From WYEN01 sp049976205 (lineage in GTDB: Archaea > Thermoproteota > Thermoprotei_A > Sulfolobales > AG1), in the NCBI GenBank assembly GCA_049976205.1, contig JBMFIR010000012.1, forward strand, positions 1 to 38,844: 38,844 nucleotides of DNA, in the 5' to 3' direction. The notes under the pieces were generated by a model, which was given only the letters and a program-made list of their open reading frames with translations, was not told where the DNA came from and did not search any database. Numbering within the stretch: the stretch's first letter is position 1; each line of letters starts with the position of its first letter. The position numbers and the translations under genes are program-made. Positions 1 through 7,887 of the stretch are shown here, piece after piece.

Positions 1-685
1 CTACGGGATCTCCTTTTGCTATTACAGATCCTTTGCTGAGTACATACACCTTATTACTCACGCTTAGAGCCTCGTTCGGGTCGTGAGTAGTGAATATTAT
101 AGTGAATCCATTTTTAGACAGGCTCCTAATAAGTCTCAGTATCTTCACCTTATTCCCAAGATCAAGGTGAGATGTTGGTTCATCTAGTAATATTATCTTT
201 GGTTCCTGAGCAAGTGCTCTTGCGATTCTGGCTAGTTGTGCTTCACCTCCTGATAATTCATTTATTCTTCTATTAATAAGATCCTCTATACCTACTAGAT
301 GTATAGCCTCGAGACTCTTCTTAATATCTCTTTCGCTTACTTTAATAAGATTTATATATGGAGATCTCCCTATCAAGACATATTCGAAGACCGTGTATGG
401 TGTTGATATATTCTCGATCTGAGGCACATAAGATACTAGTCTAGAGTATTCTCTAGGATCATATTCTCTCAAGTTTTTATCAAATAGTTTTATGTGCCCA
501 GAGAAGTTATCTAGGATCCTGGCTATTATCTTTAGTAGAGTTGTTTTACCACTTCCATTTGGACCCAGCAATGACACTATCTCGCCTTCACTTACACTCA
601 TATTAATCTTTTTCAGAGCATAATCTCGTGAGCCTTGATAAGAATAGTATAGATCTATAATTTCTAACACTACTCTCTTACTCAC
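1..685 (-). CDS. ABC transporter ATP-binding protein, iron/cobalamin type (3' end cut by window)
   Basis: Cytoplasmic ATPase that powers the permease encoded just upstream. Translating from a GTG at 685 gives 228 residues before the window edge. Visible motifs: Walker A GPNGSGKTT (about residues 41-49), a Q-loop (YVPQIE), the ABC signature LSGGEAQL, Walker B IILLDEPTSHLD and the switch His in TTHD. Only the last few dozen residues of a roughly 250-residue FepC/BtuD-type protein are missing. The start overlaps the permease stop (GTGA) and an AGGAGGAGG-like ribosome binding site lies just upstream, so it is translationally coupled as the third gene of the operon. The substrate cannot be told from this subunit. 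Confidence 0.93.
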   Translation of the reverse strand, partial: MSKRVVLEIIDLYYSYQGSRDYALKKINMSVSEGEIVSLLGPNGSGKTTLLKIIARILDNFSGHIKLFDKNLREYDPREYSRLVSYVPQIENISTPYTVFEYVLIGRSPYINLIKVSERDIKKSLEAIHLVGIEDLINRRINELSGGEAQLARIARALAQEPKIILLDEPTSHLDLGNKVKILRLIRSLSKNGFTIIFTTHDPNEALSVSNKVYVLSKGSVIAKGDPV

Positions 686-1713
686 TTCAGGATCCTCCTC
701 CTGGATAATAGAAATATGAAGAGGGGCACCATTATAACGGAGATAATTATATTAAGTGGAAGCTCAGACTCAATAAGAGATCTAGCTATATCATCCGCGG
801 AGATCATCAGTAAACCTCCTAAGAGAGCTGATGTTACCACCACGCCTCTATTCTCGCTACCAACCAAAGATCTCGCTATGTGAGGCGTGACTAAACCTAT
901 CCACCCAATTACTCCCGCTACACTTGTCACTGCTGAGACTCCGAGAACTGTGGCTACTATAATAATGAATCTATTTACACCTGGTTTAATTCCTAGAGCC
1001 TTAGCCAACTCATCTCCTAGAGACAAGATGTTCATTCTCCAACTCATTAAAACGAGTACTATTAATGAGGTTATTATTAGTGGAGCATATATCTTAAATT
1101 CGATCCATTTAGTAGCTGAGAATGATCCAAGCAACCAGAAAATTATTTGTGGTAGTTTGTTGTATGGATCAGCTATATACTTTATGAAGCCAATCCCAGC
1201 ACTAAATAATGCTGAGACCGCTATACCGGCTAAGATTATTCTCAGGATCTCATCTCCGTATCTAAATAATCTACTTAATGATAATGTGACTATGAGAGAA
1301 ACTAGCCCAAATAAAAAAGAGATTGACTCAATCAATAAGTAGTTATCAGAGATAATGAGAATACCTAAGGCAGCACCAAACGCGGCACCTTGCGAGACAC
1401 CAATTATATCCGGTGAAGCTAAGGGGTTTCTAAATATAGCTTGCATGGCAGCTCCTGAGGCCGCGAGTAACACACCTGATAATAGGGCTAGAGACACTCT
1501 GGGGATCCTGATATTCAGAATAAGCATACTCCTACTATCCCCAGAGAACCACGCGAATAGATCCACTCTGTATCTACCGATGAATATAAGTGAGACAAAG
1601 TAAGTAATGACGAGAATAATAGATAGGGAGATGATGATGTATAAAAAATACCTGTTTCTTTTAATGATCTCAGAGTATTGTTCCTTAATAAGCTCATGGG
1701 TTGATTTCATCAA
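682..1713 (-). CDS. FecCD/BtuC-family ABC permease
   Basis: Integral membrane subunit of an ABC importer for iron chelates, haem or cobalamin. The 343-residue product is almost entirely hydrophobic with about nine or ten membrane segments. It carries the family hallmarks: RIPRVSLALLSGVLLAASGAAMQ near residue 50-70, NPLASPDIIGVSQGA, and WIGLVTPHIAR towards the C-terminus, which contacts the ATPase. The start is a TTG with an in-frame ATG one codon later; the sequence TTGATGA overlaps the stop of the binding-protein gene. An AGGGAG site about 7 nt upstream fits the TTG slightly better. It is the middle gene of a three-gene operon. Confidence 0.93.
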   Translation of the reverse strand: MMKSTHELIKEQYSEIIKRNRYFLYIIISLSIILVITYFVSLIFIGRYRVDLFAWFSGDSRSMLILNIRIPRVSLALLSGVLLAASGAAMQAIFRNPLASPDIIGVSQGAAFGAALGILIISDNYLLIESISFLFGLVSLIVTLSLSRLFRYGDEILRIILAGIAVSALFSAGIGFIKYIADPYNKLPQIIFWLLGSFSATKWIEFKIYAPLIITSLIVLVLMSWRMNILSLGDELAKALGIKPGVNRFIIIVATVLGVSAVTSVAGVIGWIGLVTPHIARSLVGSENRGVVVTSALLGGLLMISADDIARSLIESELPLNIIISVIMVPLFIFLLSRRRILK

Positions 1714-2975
1714 CTAACTACTCCCTTCAGATCATATGTAGCAATTTTCTCCGCTATTGATAAATCAACGTCATATATTCTTGAGTAGTAATCAACTACG
1801 AATTGTCTTAGACTAAACTCCTTGAATAGATCCGGGTGCATTTTTGAGGCAGCGTACATGATGAACATAGGCCACTTGGGCCCAGGCATATCCCAGGCAT
1901 ATCCTAGCCCAAGAACTGGGTAAACTCTCTTGTTCTTAACTGCGTCAATATCTCTCCACATTGGATCATTTAATAATTTATTTACGACATCAGTTGGTGA
2001 GGGGTTTGAGGAGTATGTTGCAACGAATATAATTGAGGGGTTCCAGTTAATTATTTGCTCAATATTTACCTCAACCCATTGTCCACCGGGAATATTCTTT
2101 GAAACTGATTCTCCGCCTGCTAACTCAATCAATACGTTCTGTAAATAACCACTCGGTGGAACCTTAACAGATACTGTAGATCCCTTAACACTATAGTAGA
2201 GGAAGAGTGTCTTAGGTCTCTCAACACCTGATGCACTAATCTTACTATTTACGTAGGCAAGGATCTCTCTCATGAACTTAGCTATTTGCTCAGCTCGGTT
2301 CTCCTCACCCATTACCTTACCGATATTAATAAGATCTCTGAAGAAACCCTGTGGTGTCTCAGGATCCACGTACATAACTCTTAGACCAGCATTCTCGTAA
2401 ACGTCTCCATCTTTCTTGAAGGCAGATTTCATAATTATTAGATCGGGTCTCATAGAAACTAGTGTCTCCACGGTAGGTGTTCCGCTAAACACGGCTTTCT
2501 TATCTAGATCAGGTTCAAGTAGTTGGAGAATAGGATCATCCTTAAACATCACGTCAAACGCCAGTACTCTCTTAGGAGCTGACTTAAATAGATACAATAT
2601 ATCAAGTAAGTATCTAGCTCCTTTACCACTAACCACTATTTTCTCAGGTAATTTATCAAAAATAAGTGTTCTATTCAAAGCATCTGTTACACCAACCTCT
2701 TTATTCTCCTTGTATATAGTCGTGTATGTTAGTGTGTAGTTAGAGAAGCTAGTTATCGTAGAGGTTTTATAAACCGTTGTTGCCTGGGTGACAGTAGTTA
2801 TCTGGGTAACTGGGACGTTAGTAGATACATAACTGGTTACTGTGATAACTCCTTGCTCTCTCAGTGAACCAGCTTCTCTATAAACTATGTATCCTAATAG
2901 AGAAATAATTACGACTACTAAGAGAACTATGATAACCATATTTTTTCCAACTGCCTTATTAATTAGATCTCTCAA
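1710..2975 (-). CDS. Membrane-anchored periplasmic-binding-type substrate-binding protein (TroA/BtuF-like)
   Basis: Extracellular receptor of the ABC importer. The 421-residue protein starts at TTG 2975 behind a GGGAGGA site. Residues about 12-31 form one transmembrane helix that would anchor it to the cell surface; residues about 40-75 form a Thr/Val-rich linker of the kind common in crenarchaeal binding proteins; the rest is a bilobed class III binding fold (DALNRTLIFDKLPEKIVV start, YVDPETPQGFFRDL, IEQIINWNPSIIFVA). This layout is typical of iron-siderophore and cobalamin receptors. There is no lipobox cysteine; anchoring is by the uncleaved helix. First gene of the operon, with inverted repeats in its promoter. 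Confidence 0.9.
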   Translation of the reverse strand: MRDLINKAVGKNMVIIVLLVVVIISLLGYIVYREAGSLREQGVITVTSYVSTNVPVTQITTVTQATTVYKTSTITSFSNYTLTYTTIYKENKEVGVTDALNRTLIFDKLPEKIVVSGKGARYLLDILYLFKSAPKRVLAFDVMFKDDPILQLLEPDLDKKAVFSGTPTVETLVSMRPDLIIMKSAFKKDGDVYENAGLRVMYVDPETPQGFFRDLINIGKVMGEENRAEQIAKFMREILAYVNSKISASGVERPKTLFLYYSVKGSTVSVKVPPSGYLQNVLIELAGGESVSKNIPGGQWVEVNIEQIINWNPSIIFVATYSSNPSPTDVVNKLLNDPMWRDIDAVKNKRVYPVLGLGYAWDMPGPKWPMFIMYAASKMHPDLFKEFSLRQFVVDYYSRIYDVDLSIAEKIATYDLKGVVS

Positions 2976-3017
2976 ATTAACATCCTCCCATTTTTATGGT
3001 AAAAAGGTTTATTAATG

Positions 3018-3062
3018 TGATAAATGATTTATAGAATCAATGTAAATTATATTATTTACATG
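3018..3062 (-). promoter_or_regulatory. Promoter of the ABC uptake operon with two inverted repeats
   Basis: On the minus strand CTATAAATCATT (about 3033-3022) is a good TATA box, about 25-30 nt before the expected transcript start in front of the TTG at 2975. It overlaps a perfect 6-1-6 palindrome (ATAAAT G ATTTAT, 3020-3032). Just upstream is a perfect 8-6-8 inverted repeat with arms ATGTAAAT (3040-3047) and ATTTACAT (3054-3061). The placement over and next to the TATA box suggests an operator for a repressor, plausibly metal-responsive given the operon; that part is inference. Confidence 0.5.
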
Positions 3063-3146
3063 TTATTTACTAATGCCTCTATGATAGATAAAGCATTTAC
3101 CACTTACTGAAAAATTATTTAATAAAAAATACTATGACATTATTTA

Positions 3147-3200
3147 GTGGTGATGAGCGACTCGGAACCGATTAGTGAGGAACCGTGTGAGGACTGATAA
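3147..3200 (+). ncRNA. Box C/D guide sRNA (sRNA-1)
   Basis: All four boxes are in canonical order and spacing: C GTGATGA (3150-3156), 11-nt guide, D' CCGA (3168-3171), 3-nt spacer, C' GTGAGGA (3175-3181), 12-nt guide, D CTGA (3194-3197). A TATA-like element (ATTTAATAAAAAA, about 3117-3129) lies about 25 nt before the RNA. Such RNAs assemble with L7Ae, Nop5 and fibrillarin and direct 2'-O-methylation of rRNA or tRNA. The guides are GCGACTCGGAA (D') and ACCGTGTGAGGA (D). I did not assign targets. The RNA ends about 20 nt before the downstream gene. Confidence 0.72.
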
Positions 3201-3217
3201 TCTAATGGTTACGTACA

Positions 3218-4180
3218 ATGAGAGAACGCAGTAGCGATATATTGTGCACCAGATGTAAGGTTAGATCGGCTTTCTACTATAAGAGAGCTTCTGGCGAATA
3301 TTTATGTAGAAAATGTTTATTTAGAGGACTTGAGAGAGGGATTAGGAGAGGATTAAGCGATTACTCAAGTATGAGAAGAGAAGAACAAATAATTATTTTA
3401 GATACATTTATACCTTCCATATGGCTAATACCAGTTATTCACCTGCTCCATCGTGTTCTGAGAGAGTATAAGAACTACTCGATCTTTCTAGCTTATCCAT
3501 GGACTCTTTCACTAGCAAAAGAGACCAGATGCGGCGAGAAAGAATTATCTAATGAAATGCTAGAGATCAGTATCTCTAGAATAAAAGAACTAATTAATAT
3601 ATGTTCAGCAACTTATCAGTATACAGAAGATCTAATTACATGTCTACTGAAAATGAATTTATTAATAGGTTTAGAGAACGCATTAGAGAGAAACATTAAG
3701 CATATAGCGATACTCTGCCCTAGGGATAAGTGTTTCTCTATTTCTCTAAAGAATATTCTTTTTCTTAATAAAGAGATTGTTTCAGAGATTTATCCAAAGA
3801 GATTATCTTTGGGGATAGAGATATTTAATCCATTATACAATATCTCAGAAGAAGATCTTTTGGCATATACTATTTCCACAGGTATTTACAGGAGATTTAA
3901 TAATGCTTTAGAATCATTTATTAAAAATACTGGTTTGAAGGAGCTAGTTTACTTCTCTAGCACTCTATCGGATATTTACTTAATGATTAATGAAATAGTG
4001 TACTCTGGTAGTAGAGAAATTATTTTTTCATCAACTGAGAGTCTGCTAAAGATCTATTCGAAATTTAATAAGTGTATCTTATGCAATGCTCCTATTAATA
4101 AATCTGACCATGGCAGTATATGCAGATTCTGTAGAACCCTACTTCCTTTTTTTAAGAGCCTCGAGAAGTTTCTTAGATAA
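3218..4180 (+). CDS. TtuA/NcsA-like protein lacking the PP-loop and catalytic cysteines
   Basis: 320 residues with the frame of the TtuA/CtuA tRNA 2-thiolation family. An N-terminal zinc finger (C10-x2-C13, C30-x2-C33) is followed by an ER-x-IRR-x-L segment; the family-like stretch ISEEDLLAYTISTGI lies near residue 210; a C-terminal zinc finger (C286-x2-C289, C302-x2-C305) closes the protein. The position of the ATP-binding SGGKDS loop reads about DTFIPS (residues 62-67), the GHNLDDEA motif is absent (around CPRDKC), and the central CxxC that binds the iron-sulphur cluster reduces to a single Cys. So the fold and zinc sites remain but the enzyme is probably inactive. Family assignment is by eye. 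Its role is unknown; RNA or partner binding is one possibility. Its 3' end overlaps the convergent gene by 42 bp. Confidence 0.6.
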   Translation: MRERSSDILCTRCKVRSAFYYKRASGEYLCRKCLFRGLERGIRRGLSDYSSMRREEQIIILDTFIPSIWLIPVIHLLHRVLREYKNYSIFLAYPWTLSLAKETRCGEKELSNEMLEISISRIKELINICSATYQYTEDLITCLLKMNLLIGLENALERNIKHIAILCPRDKCFSISLKNILFLNKEIVSEIYPKRLSLGIEIFNPLYNISEEDLLAYTISTGIYRRFNNALESFIKNTGLKELVYFSSTLSDIYLMINEIVYSGSREIIFSSTESLLKIYSKFNKCILCNAPINKSDHGSICRFCRTLLPFFKSLEKFLR

Positions 4181-4414
4181 ATTAAAGCATCCTTCTCCTC
4201 TCTCAATAAGATTCTTCTGGATAAGCTTCTCTAGTATTGGACCTGGATCATCTATTTTATAAAGTAGTCTTAGCTCTCTCACAGCAATTATTTCGCCTAC
4301 CGATATATTTCTCAAAAAATATTCTAGAACATCTAATTCTGTCTTCGTTAAGTCGCTTGGTAATAGATCCTGAACCAGATCCACGAGATTCTTCTTAGTA
4401 TAGAATAATCCCAT
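4139..4414 (-). CDS. Small winged-helix DNA-binding-like protein
   Basis: 91 residues. The helix-rich pattern LTKTELDVLEYFLRN - VREL-x-LLYKI - PILEKLIQKNLIERGEGCFNLSKKLLEAL resembles a winged helix, with LIQKNLIERGEG as recognition helix exit plus wing. This fold usually binds DNA and is common in small archaeal regulators. It stands alone, convergent with the TtuA-like gene, and the last 42 bp of the two genes overlap in antisense. No ligand-binding domain is present. The function is not recognised. Confidence 0.62.
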   Translation of the reverse strand: MGLFYTKKNLVDLVQDLLPSDLTKTELDVLEYFLRNISVGEIIAVRELRLLYKIDDPGPILEKLIQKNLIERGEGCFNLSKKLLEALKKRK

Positions 4415-4481
4415 AGAGTAAGTAAACCCATTAACAAAACTATGAGAGTATGTTAATAAAATTTGTTTGCCTTGATCATGT

Positions 4482-5612
4482 TTAATACTCTAATACTCTC
4501 TCTATAGAGGTCAATATCTTAGGACCTCTTTCCTCTATTACTACGAGATCCTCTATTCTCACACCAAAAACTCCTCTGAAATAGATCCCAGGCTCAATAG
4601 TTATTACCATATTCTTCTCCAAAACATCTCTCGAAGTAGATGATAAAGCAGGTTTCTCATGCACATCAATACCCACACCATGCCCTAGTGAATGTATGAA
4701 GAATTTTGCTAAACCCCTCTTACTAAAAACATCTCGTGCCACAGCATCTATCTCTGAGGCCTTTACACCGATCTCTATTTTCTCAAGTGCTCTATTAACA
4801 GCCTCCTCAACAGCGTCTACATAGTGTTTGTCTCTGAATGAATTTTTGTGTAGGAGCATTCTAGTCATATCGGAATTATATTCAGAAAATCTCGCCCCAA
4901 TATCAACAAGAACTACATCGCCTAACTCAATTGTTTTTGAAGAAGGTTTTGTGTGTGGATACGCGGAGTTCTCATTAGACGCAACTATTAATGGAAAAGC
5001 CTCTTGATCTGCTCCAAAGATCTTCATATAGTAAGATATTCTGCCAGCAATAATCTTCTCCGAGTACCCTATGATCCCCTCGTCAATTACTTTCCTGAGA
5101 GCTTGAATAGATATATTCGTAGCCCTAGCTATGAGACTGATTTCTTCATCGGATTTAACTGCTCGTAAATTACTAACATCTTCTCTAACATCAATATATT
5201 TCTCCTGAGTAGCTTCTCTAAGCTCTTGAGGAACATTATCTAAGCCGCATATTATATTCTTCTCTAAGCAATCAATAAATTCTTTTTTTATAACATCTAC
5301 ATAGCCTCCTTCGAAGACCTTTATATCTTCTGGCAACTCGATCTTATATCTAAGATAAGCCAATGTCTCGATATTAATGAAACCATCATATTTACTTAAT
5401 GTCTCTTCTGCTCTCCAAAACTCTAGAGCTGGTGTGTAGTATCTTAGGGATTTATTATATGCATCTACTACTAGCACAGATCCGCTGATCCTTAGACCTA
5501 TGGCCCAAGCCTGGTTTGATTCATTTAAGATAATTACTTTATTTAGTTTCTTCTCCTCAACATAAGAAAATAACTTCTTAGTGTTATTAATAAAGACCTT
5601 TGCTGTATCCAT
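4482..5612 (-). CDS. pepQ: Xaa-Pro dipeptidase/aminopeptidase, M24 family
   Basis: Cytosolic metallopeptidase that removes the residue before proline in dipeptides or peptide N-termini. The 376-residue length is usual for archaeal prolidases. Residues 1-145 form the creatinase-like N-terminal domain; the rest is the pita-bread catalytic domain with all five metal ligands: D237 and D248 (VLVDIGARF, NSDMTR), H311 (SLGHGVGIDVHE), E340 (ITIEPGIYF) and E354 (GVRIEDLVVI). His221 in PHTKPS and His319 in the HEKP segment fit known substrate-site positions. It is transcribed alone, in the same direction as the Lrp-family regulator upstream, which might or might not control it. Prolidase versus aminopeptidase P cannot be settled here. 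Confidence 0.92.
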   Translation of the reverse strand: MDTAKVFINNTKKLFSYVEEKKLNKVIILNESNQAWAIGLRISGSVLVVDAYNKSLRYYTPALEFWRAEETLSKYDGFINIETLAYLRYKIELPEDIKVFEGGYVDVIKKEFIDCLEKNIICGLDNVPQELREATQEKYIDVREDVSNLRAVKSDEEISLIARATNISIQALRKVIDEGIIGYSEKIIAGRISYYMKIFGADQEAFPLIVASNENSAYPHTKPSSKTIELGDVVLVDIGARFSEYNSDMTRMLLHKNSFRDKHYVDAVEEAVNRALEKIEIGVKASEIDAVARDVFSKRGLAKFFIHSLGHGVGIDVHEKPALSSTSRDVLEKNMVITIEPGIYFRGVFGVRIEDLVVIEERGPKILTSIERVLEY

Positions 5613-5711
5613 ATATAAACACCAATAAGTTTAGGAAGCTTCACCAATATATATTTCAGAGTTGAAAATTAAGAAGCATTTTCCAAAAACTATTTTCTAT
5701 TATACTTATCT

Positions 5712-6221
5712 CTACTCAGAGCCTCTGCCTGAGCTTTGTGTTAGTGAGACTTCATAGCTTTCTTTAAATGTTCTCATTATAATCATTGTATTAGTTGATT
5801 GAACTCCATCAATTCTACCTATTTCATCTAGTAGAGATGCTAAATCAACGTGATTACGCGCTATAGCCACAGCAACTAGAGTTGGTTCGCCTGTGACGTC
5901 ATATATAGCAACTATTCTGTCTTTCTTTTTGAGTATCTCTACGATACTATCTATCTTCTTAGGATCAGTTTTCACGAATATTAGCGCCTTCACTCTATAT
6001 CCTAATCTATCGTAGTCGATTACAGCAACAATCTTTTTTATCAGACCTGTCTCCTTAAGTTTCTTAACTCTGTTATATGCGGTTGATGCACTAATTCTAA
6101 GTTGCTTGCCTAGATCTGTGAATGTTACATCACTATTCTTCTGCAGGATCTCTAATATCATCAGATCTTTCTCATCAATTTCCTCATAATCAGCTAAGGA
6201 TCTCTTTTTCATAGTAGTCAT
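5712..6221 (-). CDS. Lrp/AsnC-family transcriptional regulator
   Basis: 169 residues. An N-terminal helix-turn-helix (DLMILEILQKNSDVTFTDLGK, then RISASTAYNRVKKLKETGLI, about residues 20-65) is followed by an Lrp ligand-sensing/oligomerisation (RAM) domain (KALIFVKTDPKK, VTGEPTLVAVAI-x-RN, NTMIIMRTFKES). These proteins form dimers or octamers and often repress their own gene while sensing amino acids. The ATG at 6221 is used here; an in-frame ATG at 6212 is an alternative. A perfect 15-bp palindrome ends 2 nt before the ATG, consistent with autoregulation. The C-terminal tail (SLTQSSGRGSE) extends a little beyond the domain. Regulon unknown. Confidence 0.92.
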   Translation of the reverse strand: MTTMKKRSLADYEEIDEKDLMILEILQKNSDVTFTDLGKQLRISASTAYNRVKKLKETGLIKKIVAVIDYDRLGYRVKALIFVKTDPKKIDSIVEILKKKDRIVAIYDVTGEPTLVAVAIARNHVDLASLLDEIGRIDGVQSTNTMIIMRTFKESYEVSLTQSSGRGSE

Positions 6222-6223
6222 AC

Positions 6224-6238
6224 TCTATAAGTTATAGA
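6224..6238. promoter_or_regulatory. 15-bp palindrome at the start of the Lrp-family gene
   Basis: TCTATAAGTTATAGA is a perfect 7-1-7 palindrome lying between the likely TATA region and the ATG at 6221. Length, AT content and position match Lrp-family operators (15-bp imperfect palindromes), so it is a likely autoregulatory site. Binding is inferred. Confidence 0.5.
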
Positions 6239-6290
6239 ATTTAGATACCTAAAAATTTTCCTATTAAATCGAGAAATTATTTAAAATTTT

Positions 6291-7043
6291 TTATATTCTA
6301 GGAGCGAGGTAATAAACTACTCTGCCACCTGCTGATAACCCTAGATCAATCTTTAATGGAATACCAGATCCCATGTAGATATCAAGAGCAGATGATAACT
6401 TAATTATTTTGGATAGAGGAGCAAGATAAGAAGCATCATAATCTGAAGACACCTCACCCTCAACTGATGCATCTAATAGTGAATTATTCTCCTTAGATAA
6501 TCTAATAACTCTCTTCTGTGTATCAGAGTCCTTTAGCTCTAGAACATCCTGCGTTAATCTAAAGTTTATATAATTAGCTATTGCGGAGAGATCAGATATT
6601 GCGGATGCAAAGGGGTCTGGTAGAACTGACGCTTTTGCTGGGAACTCTATATCGATCTTGGGAATCTCTTCACGCGGTATCTCTAGATTCCTAAAAATAA
6701 AGGTTCTGTTAGGAATACCTTCAATAACGATCACAATATTCTCTTCATCTCCTTTCAAGGATACTTTATTAGTTCTCTTAACATCAGTCATAGCCATTGA
6801 GAGATTCTTTGTTGAGATCCCGAGACCAATATTCTTCTTAATACTGTACTCAAGAAAACTTTCATGCGGCATCTCTATTTCTATCAAGGCTACTTTGGCA
6901 GGATCAACAGCTGACACTTTTAGATCTCCTTCAGGTGATATATCTATTAAGATATCATCAACTAATGTACTTAACACGTCTATTAATGCTAAAAGCGTCT
7001 TCGTGTCGGAGAATGATAGTGAGGCTATATACTCACTTGACAA
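6291..7043 (-). CDS. pcn: DNA polymerase sliding clamp (PCNA), paralogue 1
   Basis: Ring-shaped processivity factor that tethers DNA polymerase, ligase and FEN1 to DNA. It has two repeats of the clamp fold: the N-terminal half contains LIDVLSTLVDDILIDIS and SAVDPAKVALIEIEMP (the D-x-A/S-x-V-x-L clamp signature), then the interdomain connector (LEIPREEIPKIDIEFP), and a C-terminal half ending LSAGGRVVYYLAPRI. The open frame runs to 7097, but its first 18 residues are hydrophobic and coincide with a TATA region (AATATTTATAT on the minus strand). I take TTG 7043, preceded by GGGTGT, giving 250 residues, the usual archaeal size. Crenarchaea often carry two or three PCNAs forming a heterotrimer; a second is at 28025-28780. 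Confidence 0.92.
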   Translation of the reverse strand: MSSEYIASLSFSDTKTLLALIDVLSTLVDDILIDISPEGDLKVSAVDPAKVALIEIEMPHESFLEYSIKKNIGLGISTKNLSMAMTDVKRTNKVSLKGDEENIVIVIEGIPNRTFIFRNLEIPREEIPKIDIEFPAKASVLPDPFASAISDLSAIANYINFRLTQDVLELKDSDTQKRVIRLSKENNSLLDASVEGEVSSDYDASYLAPLSKIIKLSSALDIYMGSGIPLKIDLGLSAGGRVVYYLAPRI

Positions 7044-7153
7044 AATATCTACACCCGAGAAGAATATAAATATTAAAAATATATGTGAAATCCACAAGAT
7101 CTCTTAATTTAATATTATATTATTTAGAGAAGATATTTATTTGGTGAGATTTT

Positions 7154-7828
7154 ATGGAGACTATAAGAGTCACATGGCATGGACACGCTTGTGTATCAAT
7201 ATCGGGGTATGGAAAGATTCTTGTCATAGATCCTCATGATGGAGCCTCGATAGGTCTTAAGAAACCAGATATCAAGGCAGACTACGTTTTGGTTACACAT
7301 GAGCACTTCGATCATAACGCTGTGAATATAGTTTCGAGAAGCGACACGAAGATCTTCAGAATGAAAGAAGGATCCTTCGAAGCACCACCATTCAAACTAC
7401 TCGGTGTAAAGACTTTTCATGATAAAGAATCAGGTAAACGGAGAGGAATCAATATTGTCTACAAGATCACAACTCCTGGGAATATATCGATTCTTCATGC
7501 AGGTGATCTGGGCCATGTATTGACAGAAAATAACGTAAAAGAGATCGGTGATACAGACATAGCTATTCTACCTGTAGGAGGAACTTTCACCATAGATCAT
7601 GTCGAGGCATTAGATACTTTCGAGAAATTAAAAGCTAAAGTGTTAATACCTATACACTACTGGGTTAAAGGTGTTAATCTACCGCTCTCTACAATAGATT
7701 CATTACTTAAAGAGGCTGATAAAAGAAAAATCAAATATGTAATAAGCGATAAAAATTATCTTGAGATCGAGGATAGCAAAGAAAAAACTTCCTTAGATAA
7801 GATGATAATAGTACTCAGATATTTATGA
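7154..7828 (+). CDS. UlaG-like metal-dependent hydrolase (metallo-beta-lactamase fold)
   Basis: 224 residues, ATG behind a GGTGAGA site. The HxHxDH motif THEHFDH (H49, H51, D53, H54) together with HAGDLGH and the late PIHYW histidine supply the two-metal site. The start, IRVTWHGHACVSI, is typical of the archaeal UPF0173/UlaG-like group. These enzymes hydrolyse phosphoester or lactone substrates that are mostly unidentified. It is divergent from PCNA with a short shared promoter region of about 110 bp. The C-terminal KYVISDKNYLEIEDSKE and tail are not diagnostic. The substrate cannot be assigned. Confidence 0.85.
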   Translation: METIRVTWHGHACVSISGYGKILVIDPHDGASIGLKKPDIKADYVLVTHEHFDHNAVNIVSRSDTKIFRMKEGSFEAPPFKLLGVKTFHDKESGKRRGINIVYKITTPGNISILHAGDLGHVLTENNVKEIGDTDIAILPVGGTFTIDHVEALDTFEKLKAKVLIPIHYWVKGVNLPLSTIDSLLKEADKRKIKYVISDKNYLEIEDSKEKTSLDKMIIVLRYL

Positions 7829-7887
7829 TATGAGGCATGGTGACTAGGACTATAAAATATTTAAGCTTTTATTAACAAGATTCATAG

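Noticed and set aside
6658..7107. 149-codon open frame on the plus strand
   Set aside because: Antisense to PCNA-1; low-complexity translation with no motif and no start signals.
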